From positions 124,001-188,000 of the forward strand of contig NZ_VCJO01000007.1 of NCBI RefSeq assembly GCF_009712475.1: 64,000 nt of DNA, given 5' to 3'. The notes below the pieces were generated by a model. The model saw nothing but the letters and a program-made list of their open reading frames with translations, made no database searches and was not told where the DNA came from. The translations under genes and the position numbers were made by a program. Below, piece after piece: positions 46,721 through 55,566 of this stretch (positions are counted from its first letter, which is position 1; each line of letters starts with the position of its first letter). The stretch is from Micromonospora sp. CP22. Lineage in GTDB: Bacteria; Actinomycetota; Actinomycetes; Mycobacteriales; Micromonosporaceae.

Positions 46721-46797
46721 AGGAAGGGCCCCTTGTTAACGCCTGCGGTATAGAAGGGAACCCTTCTCACCGCTCGTGTTAAAAAGGGGCCCTTCCT
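46721..46797. repeat. Nested palindromic intergenic repeat, probable terminator
   Basis: The outer arms AGGAAGGGCCCCTTGTTAAC (46721-46740) and its inverted partner (46778-46797) match at 19 of 20 bases; an inner dyad AGAAGGG-AA-CCCTTCT lies at 46752-46767. The 77-bp unit sits between convergent genes and would fold into a stem with an inner hairpin. I recall similar AAGGAAGGGCCCCTT elements as recurrent in Micromonosporaceae; it occurs once in this window. Confidence 0.7.
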
Positions 46798-46817
46798 ACA
46801 TCGGTCGGGGGCGTCGG

Positions 46818-47465
46818 TCAGGTGGGGTCGCGGACGAGGATGCGGACCGCGCGAGCGGCGGTGACCGCGTCGAGCAGCACCGCGTACCGGGGCTCGGGAA
46901 CGTCGAGCAGCCGCTCCGCGCGCAGCGCCGCCAGCGGGTCGAGTCGCCGGTCGGCGAGGATCGCGTCCACCGCCCGCCGGTCACCGCCGGCGACCACCGC
47001 GTCCAGGCGATCCGCCTCCGGCAGCAGCAGCCGCACCGCCAGCTCCGCCGCGTCGGCCAACGCCGCCTTGGCCTGGTTGTCCCGGCGGCGAGCAAACCGC
47101 TGCTGGGACCAACCACCCGCAGCGGTACGCCCCTGCACGTAACGGGTGTCGACCTTGTGCACCGGTAGCCGCTCCCCTTCGGCGATCCCCATCGCCACCG
47201 CCCCCTTGCGCGCCAGCAGCAGGCCGATCCGGCGCGGCGCGAGCGCAGCAGCAACGAAGGCATCGAGATCGGTGGTGGCCGGTGCACCCGGCGGGGTGTG
47301 CAGCCCGGCGCTGGCACGGTCCGGGGCGGTCAGCAGTAGACCGTACTCCTGGATGGTGATGGCGGGCGGGCCGTGCCGGTCGGTGAAGCCGGCGACCCAG
47401 CGGTTGGTCCGGGCCGGGTCGACGTCGACCCACCGGCCGCCCCCGGCCGCAGGTCGGCTACTCAT
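46818..47465 (-). CDS. acVLRF1-family peptidyl-tRNA hydrolase / release factor
   Basis: A 215-residue protein of the actinobacterial Vms1-like release factor family. The catalytic glycine-glutamine loop reads AAGGWSQQRFARRRDNQ (~110-126), matching the GxxQ motif of VLRF1/Vms1/ANKZF1, which cleave nascent chains from peptidyl-tRNA on stalled 50S particles. The N-terminus GGGRWVDVDPARTNRWVAGF is characteristic. The ATG at 47465 has TACGGT six bases upstream, a leaderless start, although AGGGG could also serve as a ribosome site. Confidence 0.88.
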   Translation of the reverse strand: MSSRPAAGGGRWVDVDPARTNRWVAGFTDRHGPPAITIQEYGLLLTAPDRASAGLHTPPGAPATTDLDAFVAAALAPRRIGLLLARKGAVAMGIAEGERLPVHKVDTRYVQGRTAAGGWSQQRFARRRDNQAKAALADAAELAVRLLLPEADRLDAVVAGGDRRAVDAILADRRLDPLAALRAERLLDVPEPRYAVLLDAVTAARAVRILVRDPT

Positions 47466-47471
47466 CCCCTG

Positions 47472-47477
47472 ACCGTA
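47472..47477 (-). promoter_or_regulatory. -10 box TACGGT, leaderless promoter of the acVLRF1 gene
   Basis: Reading leftward, TACGGT is followed by six bases and ATG 47465. Confidence 0.4.
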
Positions 47478-47573
47478 CGGCATGCGAGATCGCCCCCGCC
47501 GAGCGCCGAGCGCCGAAACCGTCACCTCGGACCGGCGACGAGGCGGCGGGCCGGCCCTGGCTCCGGGTACGGA

Positions 47574-48365
47574 TCATCCGTTGAGCAGCATGCTGATGGC
47601 GAGCACCGTGATGATCGCGCTCGACAGCAGGGCGGTGAGCAGGCGTCCGCGCTCACTGGTGAGCGCCCGACCGATCAGTGTGCCGCCCGCTGCCACCAGC
47701 AACTGCCAGCTGGCCGAGGCCACGAACACACCGATTGTGAAGAGCAGCGCGGCCGCGAGGGCGGACCCGGCCGGGTCACCACGGCCGAGCACCAGGGCGG
47801 TGAAGTAGACGATGGTGGCCGGGTTGAGCAGGGTCAGCGCGAGAATCCCGGCGAACGCCCGGGCCGGGGTGGCCATCCCGCCCCGCTCCGGCAGGCCAGG
47901 TCCCGGCGACGCGTCGTCCGCCGGTGGCTGGTCCACGCCGCCGGCCGACGAGACGGCCGGGACGATCACCGGCGAGCGGTTCGGGGACCGGCGTGGGCCA
48001 CGCACCCGCAGGGCGCGCCACGCGCCGTGGGCGGCGAGGGCGAGCAGCACTGTCGCGCCGACCAGCCGCAGCGGCCCGGCCACCGGCGCGAGCCCACCGG
48101 CGACCGCCGCGCCACCGAACGCCGCGACACCGGCGTACAACCCGTCGGCGGTGGCCACCCCGAGCGCGGCGGCCGCGCCGACCCGGAACGAGGTCCGCGC
48201 GGCGAGCCCGAGGATCAGCACGGCGATCGCGCCGACCGGGACGGCCACGCCGTAGCCGGCGACCAGACCGGCGAGCAACGCGCCGGTCACGACGGACGCC
48301 GTGGTGAGATGCCGTCCGCCGCGGTCCGCTGCCGACGAGCGGTGGCGGCAACGACGCCAGGACAC
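47574..48365 (-). CDS. LysE-family amino-acid/threonine exporter
   Basis: A polytopic protein (up to 263 residues) with the LysE/RhtB pattern: TM1 GLVAGYGVAVPVGAIAVLIL, a helix-rich core, a cytosolic Pro-rich loop (~110-150) and LTLLNPATIVYFTALVLG, the conserved NP motif of TM4. It should export an amino acid or similar metabolite. The start is uncertain: GTG 48365 gives a basic N-terminal extension, while GTG 48290 begins just before TM1; neither has a good ribosome site. The 272 bp to the right hold no gene, only the SUF terminator. Confidence 0.75.
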   Translation of the reverse strand: MSWRRCRHRSSAADRGGRHLTTASVVTGALLAGLVAGYGVAVPVGAIAVLILGLAARTSFRVGAAAALGVATADGLYAGVAAFGGAAVAGGLAPVAGPLRLVGATVLLALAAHGAWRALRVRGPRRSPNRSPVIVPAVSSAGGVDQPPADDASPGPGLPERGGMATPARAFAGILALTLLNPATIVYFTALVLGRGDPAGSALAAALLFTIGVFVASASWQLLVAAGGTLIGRALTSERGRLLTALLSSAIITVLAISMLLNG

Positions 48366-48570
48366 GAGTTCGTCGGGTACGCCTCACTCACTGGGTCATG
48401 CTGCGGCCGCCCGTCGCGGCGGCGCCACGGATTATCCGACCACGCCGCTGCGACCGTCGGAGTGACTCGATGCCGCGATGCGTCCGCGCTCCCAGCTCGA
48501 CAGTGCGGGATCGCCCATTGACCGTGCCCGGCAGGCTCGCCGCCACGACGGGAAGGTGCCTCCATAACGG

Positions 48571-48607
48571 CCTCGGGCGCGGCACCCGGTGGATGCCGCG
48601 CCCGAGG
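48571..48607 (-). terminator. Terminator of the SUF operon
   Basis: CCTCGGGCGCGGCA (48571-48584) and TGCCGCGCCCGAGG (48594-48607) form a perfect 14-bp stem with a nine-base loop, 31 bp beyond the sufT stop. Confidence 0.8.
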
Positions 48608-48637
48608 ATGCACTCCGGAGTCTGCCCGGAGGAGCTG

Positions 48638-49054
48638 TCAGACGTTGAAACCGAGGGAGCGGAGCTGGTCGCGCCCCTCGTCAGTGATCTTGTCCGGTCC
48701 CCACGGGGGAAGCCAGACCCAGTTGATCCGGATGTCGTTGACCAGGCCACCACCGGGGCCGGTGGTCAACGCCTGGCGGGCCTGGTCCTCGATCACGTCG
48801 GTCAGCGGGCAGGCCGCCGAGGTCAACGTCATGTCCAGGGTGGCGACGTTGTCGTCGTCGACGTGCACGCCGTACACCAGGCCGAGGTCGACCACGTTGA
48901 TGCCCAGCTCCGGGTCGACGACGTCCTTCATCGCCTCCTCGACGTCGGCGACGGCGGCCTTACCGCCGGTCGCCGCGCCGCCGGTCGCCGGGGTCGCCGC
49001 GCCGTCGGTCGCCACCGCGCCCGACTCCGGCGTGCTGCTGGTCTCCTCGGTCAT
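48638..49054 (-). CDS. sufT: SufT/DUF59 iron-sulfur cluster assembly factor
   Basis: A 138-residue DUF59 (MIP18-like) protein. After an Ala/Thr/Gly-rich start (~1-33) the domain begins VEEAMKDVVDPELGINVVDLGLVYGV, followed by MTLTSAACPLTDVIEDQ containing the conserved Cys. SufT proteins help load or mature Fe-S clusters under high demand. It is the last gene of the SUF operon; its ATG overlaps the sufU stop (ATGA) and has GGAGGTGAAGG upstream. Confidence 0.9.
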   Translation of the reverse strand: MTEETSSTPESGAVATDGAATPATGGAATGGKAAVADVEEAMKDVVDPELGINVVDLGLVYGVHVDDDNVATLDMTLTSAACPLTDVIEDQARQALTTGPGGGLVNDIRINWVWLPPWGPDKITDEGRDQLRSLGFNV

Positions 49055-49527
49055 GCCTTCACCTCCGTCGGGCTCGCGCCCACACCGGCGCGTGCCGCGG
49101 CGTCCTTGAACGCCATCCACGGCAACAGCGCGCATTTGACCCGGGCGGGATAGCGGGCGACGCCCTCGAACGCCACCCCGTCGCCGAGTACGTCCTCGTC
49201 CGGCGTGACCTGACCACGACCGGACATCAGCGTCAGAAACGCCTCGTGCACCTCGAACGCCTCGCTCGCACCACGGCCGGTCAGCAGCTCGTGCAGCACG
49301 CTCGCGGACGCCTGGCTGATCGAACACCCCATGCCGTCGTACGACACGTCGTGCAGCGTCTCGCCGTCGGTGGCCACCCGGACGGTGATCTCGTCACCGC
49401 AGGTGGGGTTGACGTGGTGCGCCTCGCCGACCTGGTCGGCCGGGTCGGCGGCGTCACGCAGCCCGCGACCGTGCGGATGCTTGTAGTGGTCCAGGATGAT
49501 CTCCTGGTAAAGAGACTCAAGCTGCAT
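49051..49527 (-). CDS. sufU: SUF scaffold / sulfur-relay protein SufU
   Basis: A 158-residue SufU. The conserved cysteines are in NPTCGDEI, DGMGCSIS and RVKCALLPW with an Asp (GDE), the zinc/sulfur site that accepts persulfide sulfur from SufS. The start ATG overlaps the sufS stop by one base (TGATG). It works with SufS to feed the SufBCD scaffold. Confidence 0.93.
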   Translation of the reverse strand: MQLESLYQEIILDHYKHPHGRGLRDAADPADQVGEAHHVNPTCGDEITVRVATDGETLHDVSYDGMGCSISQASASVLHELLTGRGASEAFEVHEAFLTLMSGRGQVTPDEDVLGDGVAFEGVARYPARVKCALLPWMAFKDAAARAGVGASPTEVKA

Positions 49528-50831
49528 CAACCGAACACCTTCCGCGCCTGCTCCAGACCCGCCACCAGTGCGTCGATCTCCTCGGTGGTGGTGTAGAGGT
49601 AGAACGAGGCCCGCGTGGTGGCCGGCACCCCGAACCTGGTGCAGACCGGCCGGGCGCAGTGGTGACCCACCCGCACCTGTACCCCGAGGGAGTCGAGCAC
49701 CTGCCCCACGTCGTGCGGGTGCACGTCGCCGAGCGCGAAGGAGATGGTGCCGCCCCGACCGACCGGCACCTCCGGGCCGAAGATCCGCAGACCGGGCACG
49801 GTGGCCAGGGCGTCCAGCGCGTACGCGGTCAGCTCCTTCTCGTGCCACTGGATCGCCCGCATGCCGACGCCGGTGAGGTAGTCCACGGCCGCCCCGAGGG
49901 CGACCGCCTCGGCGATCGGCGGGGTACCCGCCTCGAAGCGGGCCGGCGGCGGGGCGTACGTGGAGCCGCCCATCGCCACCGTCTCGATCATCGAGCCGCC
50001 GCCGAACACCGGCGGCATCGCCGCCAGCAGCTCGCCACGCCCCCACAGCACGCCGATGCCGGTCGGGCCGCACATCTTGTGCCCGGTGAAGACGATGAAG
50101 TCGGCGTCCAGGTCGACCACGTCGATCGGCATGTGCGGCACCGACTGCGAGCAGTCCAGCAGCAGCAGCGCACCCACCTCGCGGACCCGGGCCGTGATCC
50201 GCGAGGTGGCGTTGACGGTGCCGAGGATGTTGGACATGTGCACCAGCGAGACGATCTTCGTCCGCTCGTTGACCAGGTCGGTCAGGCCCGACTCGTCCAG
50301 CCGGCCCTGGTCGGTGACCGGGAACCAGCGCAGCGTCGCGCCGGTCCGCTCGGCCAACAGCTGCCACGGAACGATGTTCGAGTGGTGCTCCATCTCCGAG
50401 ATGACGATCTCGTCACCCGGCCCCAACCGGAACCGGGGATCACCGTCGGGGCGCAGCGAGGCGTTGGAGAACGCGTACGCCACGACGTTGATCGCCTCGG
50501 TGGAGTTCTTCGTGAAGACCACCTCGTCGACGCTCGGCGCGTTGACGAACCGGGCGATCTTCGCCCGGGCCCCCTCGTACGCCTCGGTCGCCTCGGTGCC
50601 GAGCGTGTGCACCGAGCGGGACACGTTGGCGTTGTGGCGGGCGTAGTGCGCGGCCAGCACGTCGAGCACCTGGCGCGGCTTGTGCGAGGTGTTGGCGCTG
50701 TCCAGGTAGACCAACGGATGCCCGTTGATCTCCCGCCCGAGGATCGGGAAGTCGGCGCGTACCGCCGCCACGTCGTAGCGGGGCACGTCGTCGTACTGCG
50801 GCATCCCGGGCGGGATCGCGATGGTGGTCAT
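49527..50831 (-). CDS. sufS: Cysteine desulfurase SufS
   Basis: A 434-residue type II cysteine desulfurase. It binds PLP through the Lys in FTGHKMCGPTGIG and carries the active-site Cys in the short loop RVGHHCARPVC, typical of SufS rather than IscS. SEMEHHSNIVPWQ is the conserved cofactor-stacking region. It liberates sulfur from cysteine as persulfide, passed to SufU. ATG 50831 follows sufC by 26 bp. Confidence 0.95.
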   Translation of the reverse strand: MTTIAIPPGMPQYDDVPRYDVAAVRADFPILGREINGHPLVYLDSANTSHKPRQVLDVLAAHYARHNANVSRSVHTLGTEATEAYEGARAKIARFVNAPSVDEVVFTKNSTEAINVVAYAFSNASLRPDGDPRFRLGPGDEIVISEMEHHSNIVPWQLLAERTGATLRWFPVTDQGRLDESGLTDLVNERTKIVSLVHMSNILGTVNATSRITARVREVGALLLLDCSQSVPHMPIDVVDLDADFIVFTGHKMCGPTGIGVLWGRGELLAAMPPVFGGGSMIETVAMGGSTYAPPPARFEAGTPPIAEAVALGAAVDYLTGVGMRAIQWHEKELTAYALDALATVPGLRIFGPEVPVGRGGTISFALGDVHPHDVGQVLDSLGVQVRVGHHCARPVCTRFGVPATTRASFYLYTTTEEIDALVAGLEQARKVFG

Positions 50832-50857
50832 CCTGGTGACCGACCCTTCCTTCGAGG

Positions 50858-51631
50858 TCAGGCCCGCGCCGAACCAGCCCCGGCGACGTACCGCTCGTAG
50901 CCCTCTTCCTCGAGCTTGTCGGCCAGTTCCGGGCCGCCCTGCTCGACGATTCGACCGGCGACGAAGACGTGCACGAAGTCGGGCTTGATGTAGCGCAGGA
51001 TCCGGGTGTAGTGGGTGATCAGCAGCAGGCCGGTGTCGCCGGTGTCGCGCACCCGGTTCACGCCCTCGCTCACCACGCGCAGCGCGTCCACGTCGAGGCC
51101 GGAGTCGGTCTCGTCGAGAATGGCCACCTTCGGCTTGAGCAGCTCCAGCTGCACGATCTCGTGGCGCTTCTTCTCACCGCCGGAGAAGCCCTCGTTGACG
51201 TTGCGCTGGGCGAAGGCCGGGTCCATGTGCAGCCGCTCCATGGCACCGCGCAGCTCGCCGCCCCAGGTGCGCAGCTTCGGCGCCTCCCCGTCGATGGCGG
51301 TCTTGGCGGTACGCAGGAAGTTCGCCACCGAGACGCCGGGCACCTCGACCGGGTACTGCATGGCGAGGAAGAGACCGGCGCGGGCCCGCTCGTCGACGGA
51401 CATCTCCAGGACGTCCTCGCCGTCCAGGGTCACCGAACCGCCGGTGATCTCGTACTTCGGGTGCCCGGCGACCGAGTACGCCAGGGTCGACTTGCCCGAG
51501 CCGTTCGGGCCCATGATCGCGTGGGTCTCCCCCGCCTTCACGGTCAGGTCGACACCGTGCAGGATCGGCTTGAGCTCACCCTCGGGCAGCTTCACCGACA
51601 CCTGCAGGTCGCGGATCTCCAGGGTGCTCAT
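50858..51631 (-). CDS. sufC: SUF ATPase SufC
   Basis: A 257-residue ABC-type ATPase without membrane domain. Walker A GPNGSGKSTLAYSVAG, signature FSGGEKKRHEIVQ and Walker B VAILDETDSGLD are complete; the ETDSGLD form is diagnostic of SufC. It drives conformational change in the SufBCD scaffold. Its ATG overlaps the Rieske gene stop (TAATG). Confidence 0.95.
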   Translation of the reverse strand: MSTLEIRDLQVSVKLPEGELKPILHGVDLTVKAGETHAIMGPNGSGKSTLAYSVAGHPKYEITGGSVTLDGEDVLEMSVDERARAGLFLAMQYPVEVPGVSVANFLRTAKTAIDGEAPKLRTWGGELRGAMERLHMDPAFAQRNVNEGFSGGEKKRHEIVQLELLKPKVAILDETDSGLDVDALRVVSEGVNRVRDTGDTGLLLITHYTRILRYIKPDFVHVFVAGRIVEQGGPELADKLEEEGYERYVAGAGSARA

Positions 51632-51957
51632 TATCGGGTCACTCCATTGCTCGGCGTCAGACTGACGTAGATGTCACCGTCGCGGACTTCGACGGGATAG
51701 ACGGGTACGGGTTCGATGGCCGGCGGCCCGGTGGGTTCGCCGGTACGCAGGTCGAAGCGGGAGCCGTGCAGCCAGCACTCCAGGGTGCAGCCTTCGACCT
51801 CTCCCTCGGAGAGCGCCACGGCCGCGTGCGAGCACTCGTCGAACACGGCGTAGAACTGGTCGTCCTCACCGTGCACGAGCGCGATCTGGGTGCCGTCGAC
51901 GTCCGCGCTGATCACGGTGCCCTTCGGCACGTCCTCGACGGCGCAGATGCGGATCAT
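51631..51957 (-). CDS. Rieske-type [2Fe-2S] ferredoxin in the SUF operon
   Basis: A 108-residue Rieske domain related to dioxygenase ferredoxins. The cluster ligands are Cys-x-His in DECSHAAVAL and Cys-x2-His in LECWLHGSRF. Genes like this are regularly found between sufD and sufC in actinobacteria and probably supply electrons to cluster assembly, though this has not been demonstrated to my knowledge. It overlaps sufD at one end (TGATG) and sufC at the other. Confidence 0.9.
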   Translation of the reverse strand: MIRICAVEDVPKGTVISADVDGTQIALVHGEDDQFYAVFDECSHAAVALSEGEVEGCTLECWLHGSRFDLRTGEPTGPPAIEPVPVYPVEVRDGDIYVSLTPSNGVTR

Positions 51958-53099
51958 CAGACGCCCGCCTTCGTGAGCCGAGCCTCGATCGCGTCCCCCA
52001 GGCGCTCACGCAGGGGCTCCACCGGGATCTTGTTCAGCAGCTCGGTGAAGAAGCCGCGCACCACCAGGCGGCGTGCCTCGGCCTCCGGGATGCCCCGGGC
52101 CATCAGGTAGAACAACTGCTCGTCGTCGAAGCGGCCGGTCGCGCTGGCGTGGCCGGCCCCGGCGATCTCGCCGGTCTCGATCTCCAGGTTCGGCACCGAG
52201 TCGGCCCGCGCGCCGTCGGTGAGCAGCAGGTTCCGGTTGATCTCGTACGTGTCGGTGCCGGTCGCCTCGGCCCGGATCAGCACGTCGCCGACCCAGACGG
52301 TACGGGCGCTCTCCCCCTGCAACGCGCCCCGGTAGCCGACGTAGCTGCGACAGTCCGGCACGGTGTGGTCGACCAGCTGGCGGTGCTCCTGGTGCTGGCC
52401 GGAGTCGGCGAAGTAGACGCCGTACAGCTCCGCCTCGCCGCCCCGATCGGTGTACTCGACGGTGGTGTACTGGCGGACCAGGTCGCCACCGAGGGTGACC
52501 TGGACGTGCAGCACCCGCGCGTCGCGTCCCAGCCGCACCTTCAGGTGCTGCGCCTGCACCGCGTCGTCGGCCCAGTCGGCGACGGTGACCAGGGTGAGCT
52601 TCGCCCCGGCACCCACCGTCACCTCGACGTTGTCCGCCAGGGTGGCCGACCCGACGTGCTCCAGCACCAGCACCGCCTCGGCGAACCGACCCACGTCGAC
52701 GACCGCGTGTCCGAAGGCCAGACCCTCGGCACCGTCACCGACCACCCGGATGACGGTCGGGCCACTGATCACGGCGTCCTGCGCCACCCGCACCAGCAGC
52801 GCCTGCTCGGCACCGCCGTAGGCCAGCGCGCTGACCCGGTCGAACGGGGTGAGCACGTTGCCGACCCGCGGGTCGTCGCGGCCGATCCGCTCCACGGACA
52901 CGCCCTCGGGCAGGTCGGCGTACTCGTGCCGGACCGTGCCGGTGGCGGTCTGGTCGTCACCGACCAGCCCACGCAGCCGCTTGAGCGGGGTGAAACGCCA
53001 CTCCTCCTCCAGGCCGGTCAGGGCCGGGAAGTCGGCGACATCGTACGAACGCAGCGCCTGCGACTTGGTGCTCGGCGGCGCGGAAGCCTGGGTAGTCAT
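51957..53099 (-). CDS. sufD: SUF scaffold subunit SufD
   Basis: A 380-residue SufD. It has the right-handed beta-helix core and the C-terminal FYLMARGIPEAEARRLVVRGFF helix pair shared with SufB, and lacks the cluster-assembly Cys region of SufB. It forms SufBC2D with its neighbours. A 118-bp gap separates it from sufB, larger than other gaps in the operon. Confidence 0.93.
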   Translation of the reverse strand: MTTQASAPPSTKSQALRSYDVADFPALTGLEEEWRFTPLKRLRGLVGDDQTATGTVRHEYADLPEGVSVERIGRDDPRVGNVLTPFDRVSALAYGGAEQALLVRVAQDAVISGPTVIRVVGDGAEGLAFGHAVVDVGRFAEAVLVLEHVGSATLADNVEVTVGAGAKLTLVTVADWADDAVQAQHLKVRLGRDARVLHVQVTLGGDLVRQYTTVEYTDRGGEAELYGVYFADSGQHQEHRQLVDHTVPDCRSYVGYRGALQGESARTVWVGDVLIRAEATGTDTYEINRNLLLTDGARADSVPNLEIETGEIAGAGHASATGRFDDEQLFYLMARGIPEAEARRLVVRGFFTELLNKIPVEPLRERLGDAIEARLTKAGV

Positions 53100-53217
53100 C
53101 TCGTCCTTGGTCTGTTCTACGACGGCGGTCTGGTTAACCGGAGGGCGGGCCGGCCGGTGTTCCCGGCCCCTCGGGCCGAGCCTCGCCCGGCCCGACCGGT
53201 CGGGCTGCGGCGGCAGG

Positions 53218-54648
53218 TCAGCCGACCGCGCCCTCCATCTGCAGCTCGATCAGGCGGTTGAGCTCCAGGGCGTACTCCATGGGAAGTTCCTTGGCGATCG
53301 GCTCGATGAAGCCGCGCACGATCATCGCCATCGCCTCGTCCTCGCTCAGGCCCCGGCTCATCAGGTAGAAGAGCTGGTCCTCGCTGACCTTGGAGACGGT
53401 CGCCTCGTGCCCCATCGACACGTCGTCCTCACGGATGTCGACGTAGGGGTAGGTGTCGGAGCGGGAGATGGTGTCGACCAGCAGCGCGTCGCACTTGACC
53501 GTGCTGGCGCTGCTGTACGAGCCCTCCAACACCTGCACCAGGCCCCGGTACGAGGTCCGACCGCCGCCCCGGGCGATCGACTTCGACACGATGGTGCTGC
53601 TGGTGTGCGGCGCCGCGTGCACCATCTTGGCACCGGCGTCCTGGTGCTGCCCCTCACCGGCCATGGCGACCGAGAGCACCTCGCCCTTGGCGTGCTCGCC
53701 GGTCATGTAGACCGCCGGGTACTTCATGGTGACCTTGGAACCGATGTTGCCGTCGATCCACTCCATGGTGGCGCCCTCGTGGCACACGGCGCGCTTGGTG
53801 ACCAGGTTGTAGACGTTGTTCGACCAGTTCTGGATGGTCGTGTAGCGGCACCGGGCGTTCTTCTTGACGATGATCTCCACCACGGCGCTGTGCAGCGAGT
53901 CCGAGGAGTAGATCGGCGCGGTGCAGCCCTCGACGTAGTGCACGTACGCACCCTCGTCGACGATGATCAGCGTCCGCTCGAACTGGCCCATGTTCTCGGT
54001 GTTGATCCGGAAGTACGCCTGCAGCGGGATCTCCACGTGCACGCCCTTCGGCACGTAGATGAACGAGCCGCCGGACCACACGGAGGTGTTCAGCGCGGCG
54101 AACTTGTTGTCGCCGACCGGGATCACCGTGCCGAAGTACTCCTTGAACAGGTCCTCGTGCTCCTTGAGGGCGGTGTCGGTGTCGAGGAAGACGACACCCT
54201 GCTCCTCCAGGTCCTCGCGGATCTTGTGGTAGACCACCTCGGACTCGTACTGGGCGGCGACACCGGCGACCAGGCGCTGCTTCTCCGCCTCCGGGATGCC
54301 CAGCTTGTCGTAGGTGTTCTTGATGTCCTCGGGCAGGTCCTCCCAGCTGGCGGCCTGCTTCTCGGTGGAGCGCACGAAGTACTTGATGTTGTCGAAGTCG
54401 ATCCCCGTGAGGTCGGCGCCCCAGGCCGGCATCGGCTTGCGCTCGAACAGCCGCAGACCCTTCAGGCGCAGGTCGAGCATCCAGGCCGGTTCGTTCTTCT
54501 TGGCCGAGATGTCCCGCACCACCGCCTCGTTGAGGCCGCGCTGGGCCGAGGCCCCGGCGACGTCCGGGTCGGCCCAGCCGTACTCGTAGTTACCCAGGGC
54601 GGCGAGCTGCTCCTCCTGGGTCAGTGGCTGGACGATCTGCTCGGTCAT
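53218..54648 (-). CDS. sufB: SUF scaffold subunit SufB
   Basis: A 476-residue SufB, the subunit on which the nascent Fe-S cluster is built. The family pattern is clear throughout: [42 protein letters not shown] with the conserved Cys, [11 protein letters not shown] and [21 protein letters not shown] near the end. Its ATG overlaps the sufR stop in ATGA (54645-54648), so repressor and scaffold are co-translated. Confidence 0.95.
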   Translation of the reverse strand: MTEQIVQPLTQEEQLAALGNYEYGWADPDVAGASAQRGLNEAVVRDISAKKNEPAWMLDLRLKGLRLFERKPMPAWGADLTGIDFDNIKYFVRSTEKQAASWEDLPEDIKNTYDKLGIPEAEKQRLVAGVAAQYESEVVYHKIREDLEEQGVVFLDTDTALKEHEDLFKEYFGTVIPVGDNKFAALNTSVWSGGSFIYVPKGVHVEIPLQAYFRINTENMGQFERTLIIVDEGAYVHYVEGCTAPIYSSDSLHSAVVEIIVKKNARCRYTTIQNWSNNVYNLVTKRAVCHEGATMEWIDGNIGSKVTMKYPAVYMTGEHAKGEVLSVAMAGEGQHQDAGAKMVHAAPHTSSTIVSKSIARGGGRTSYRGLVQVLEGSYSSASTVKCDALLVDTISRSDTYPYVDIREDDVSMGHEATVSKVSEDQLFYLMSRGLSEDEAMAMIVRGFIEPIAKELPMEYALELNRLIELQMEGAVG

Positions 54649-55451
54649 CTATCTGTCCTCACAGTGGTGACGGTCTTACCGGACTGGGCGTACGGCGGCC
54701 CGGGAATGTGCGTGGTGCACACCCCGTCGCCGTGCGCGATGGTGGCCAGGCGTTGCACGTGGGTACCGACCAGGCGGGAGATCACCGTGGTCTCGGCCTC
54801 GCACAACTGGGGGAACTCGGCGGCCACGTGCGCCACCGGGCAGTGATGCTGGCAGAGCTGGCCGCCGGAGGCGATCGTGGAGGCACTGGCAGCGTATCCC
54901 TCCGCCGTCAGCGCCGCGGCGAGTGCCTCCGCACGGGCCATCGGATCGTCGCCGGCGTCGGCCAGGGCGGCGCGACAACGCGCCTCCAGGGCGGCCACTT
55001 GCTCGGCGGCGAACTTCTCCACCGCACGCGAGCCGCCGGTACGCGCGATCCAGCGCAGCGCGGCGGTGGCCATGTTGTCGTAGTGGTGGGTGCCACACCG
55101 GCTTCGGGCGGCGTCGGTGAGCAGGAACACCTTCGCCGGTCGGCCCCGCCCACGGTGACCGCGTACGGTCTGTTCGCGGGCCACCACATCACCGTCGGCG
55201 AGCATCGCGTCCAGGTGGCGGCGGATCGCCGCCGGGCTGAGCCCGAGCGCGTCGCCCAACTGGGCGGCGGTGGCGGCACGCCGCTCCAACAGCAGCAGGG
55301 TGACCCGATCACGGGTCGACGGCTCCCCGGCCGAGACCGGGATGCCGGCCTGGGCCTGCGGAGCAGGCGGAACGTCGGCGCGGGGCAGCGACCGGCCGGC
55401 GACCGGGTCGGCCGTCGGCTGGTGCCCGGAGAGCCCTGCCGCCTTTTTCAC
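54645..55451 (-). CDS. sufR: Iron-sulfur transcriptional repressor SufR
   Basis: A 268-residue winged-helix repressor of the SUF operon. The DNA-binding part is [20 protein letters not shown] plus [15 protein letters not shown], and the cluster-binding cysteines lie in [21 protein letters not shown]. Apo/holo status lets it sense Fe-S demand. The start at GTG 55451 is chosen because TAACGT lies seven bases upstream, a leaderless promoter; GTG 55460 is in frame but would overlap the -10 box. It heads the operon and shares a 115-bp control region with ctaA. Confidence 0.9.
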   Translation of the reverse strand: MKKAAGLSGHQPTADPVAGRSLPRADVPPAPQAQAGIPVSAGEPSTRDRVTLLLLERRAATAAQLGDALGLSPAAIRRHLDAMLADGDVVAREQTVRGHRGRGRPAKVFLLTDAARSRCGTHHYDNMATAALRWIARTGGSRAVEKFAAEQVAALEARCRAALADAGDDPMARAEALAAALTAEGYAASASTIASGGQLCQHHCPVAHVAAEFPQLCEAETTVISRLVGTHVQRLATIAHGDGVCTTHIPGPPYAQSGKTVTTVRTDR

Positions 55452-55458
55452 AACGCCC

Positions 55459-55487
55459 ACGTTACGTAAATCAATCAGGGCCCGCAA
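55459..55487 (-). promoter_or_regulatory. Promoter of the SUF operon, upstream of sufR
   Basis: Reading leftward, TTGCGG (complement of 55482-55487), 17 bp, TAACGT (complement of 55459-55464), then seven bases and GTG 55451. The 8-bp palindrome TTACGTAA (55462-55469) overlaps the -10 and is a candidate part of the SufR operator. Confidence 0.6.
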
Positions 55488-55553
55488 ACGTGACCCCGGT
55501 GATCCGAGCCACCACTCGGGCGGAGTCACCCGATCGGCGACAACTACGGTGCG

Positions 55554-55559
55554 TAGGAT
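55554..55559 (+). promoter_or_regulatory. -10 box TAGGAT, leaderless promoter of ctaA
   Basis: TAGGAT followed by seven bases and GTG 55567. Confidence 0.5.
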
Positions 55560-55566
55560 TCGCCAC

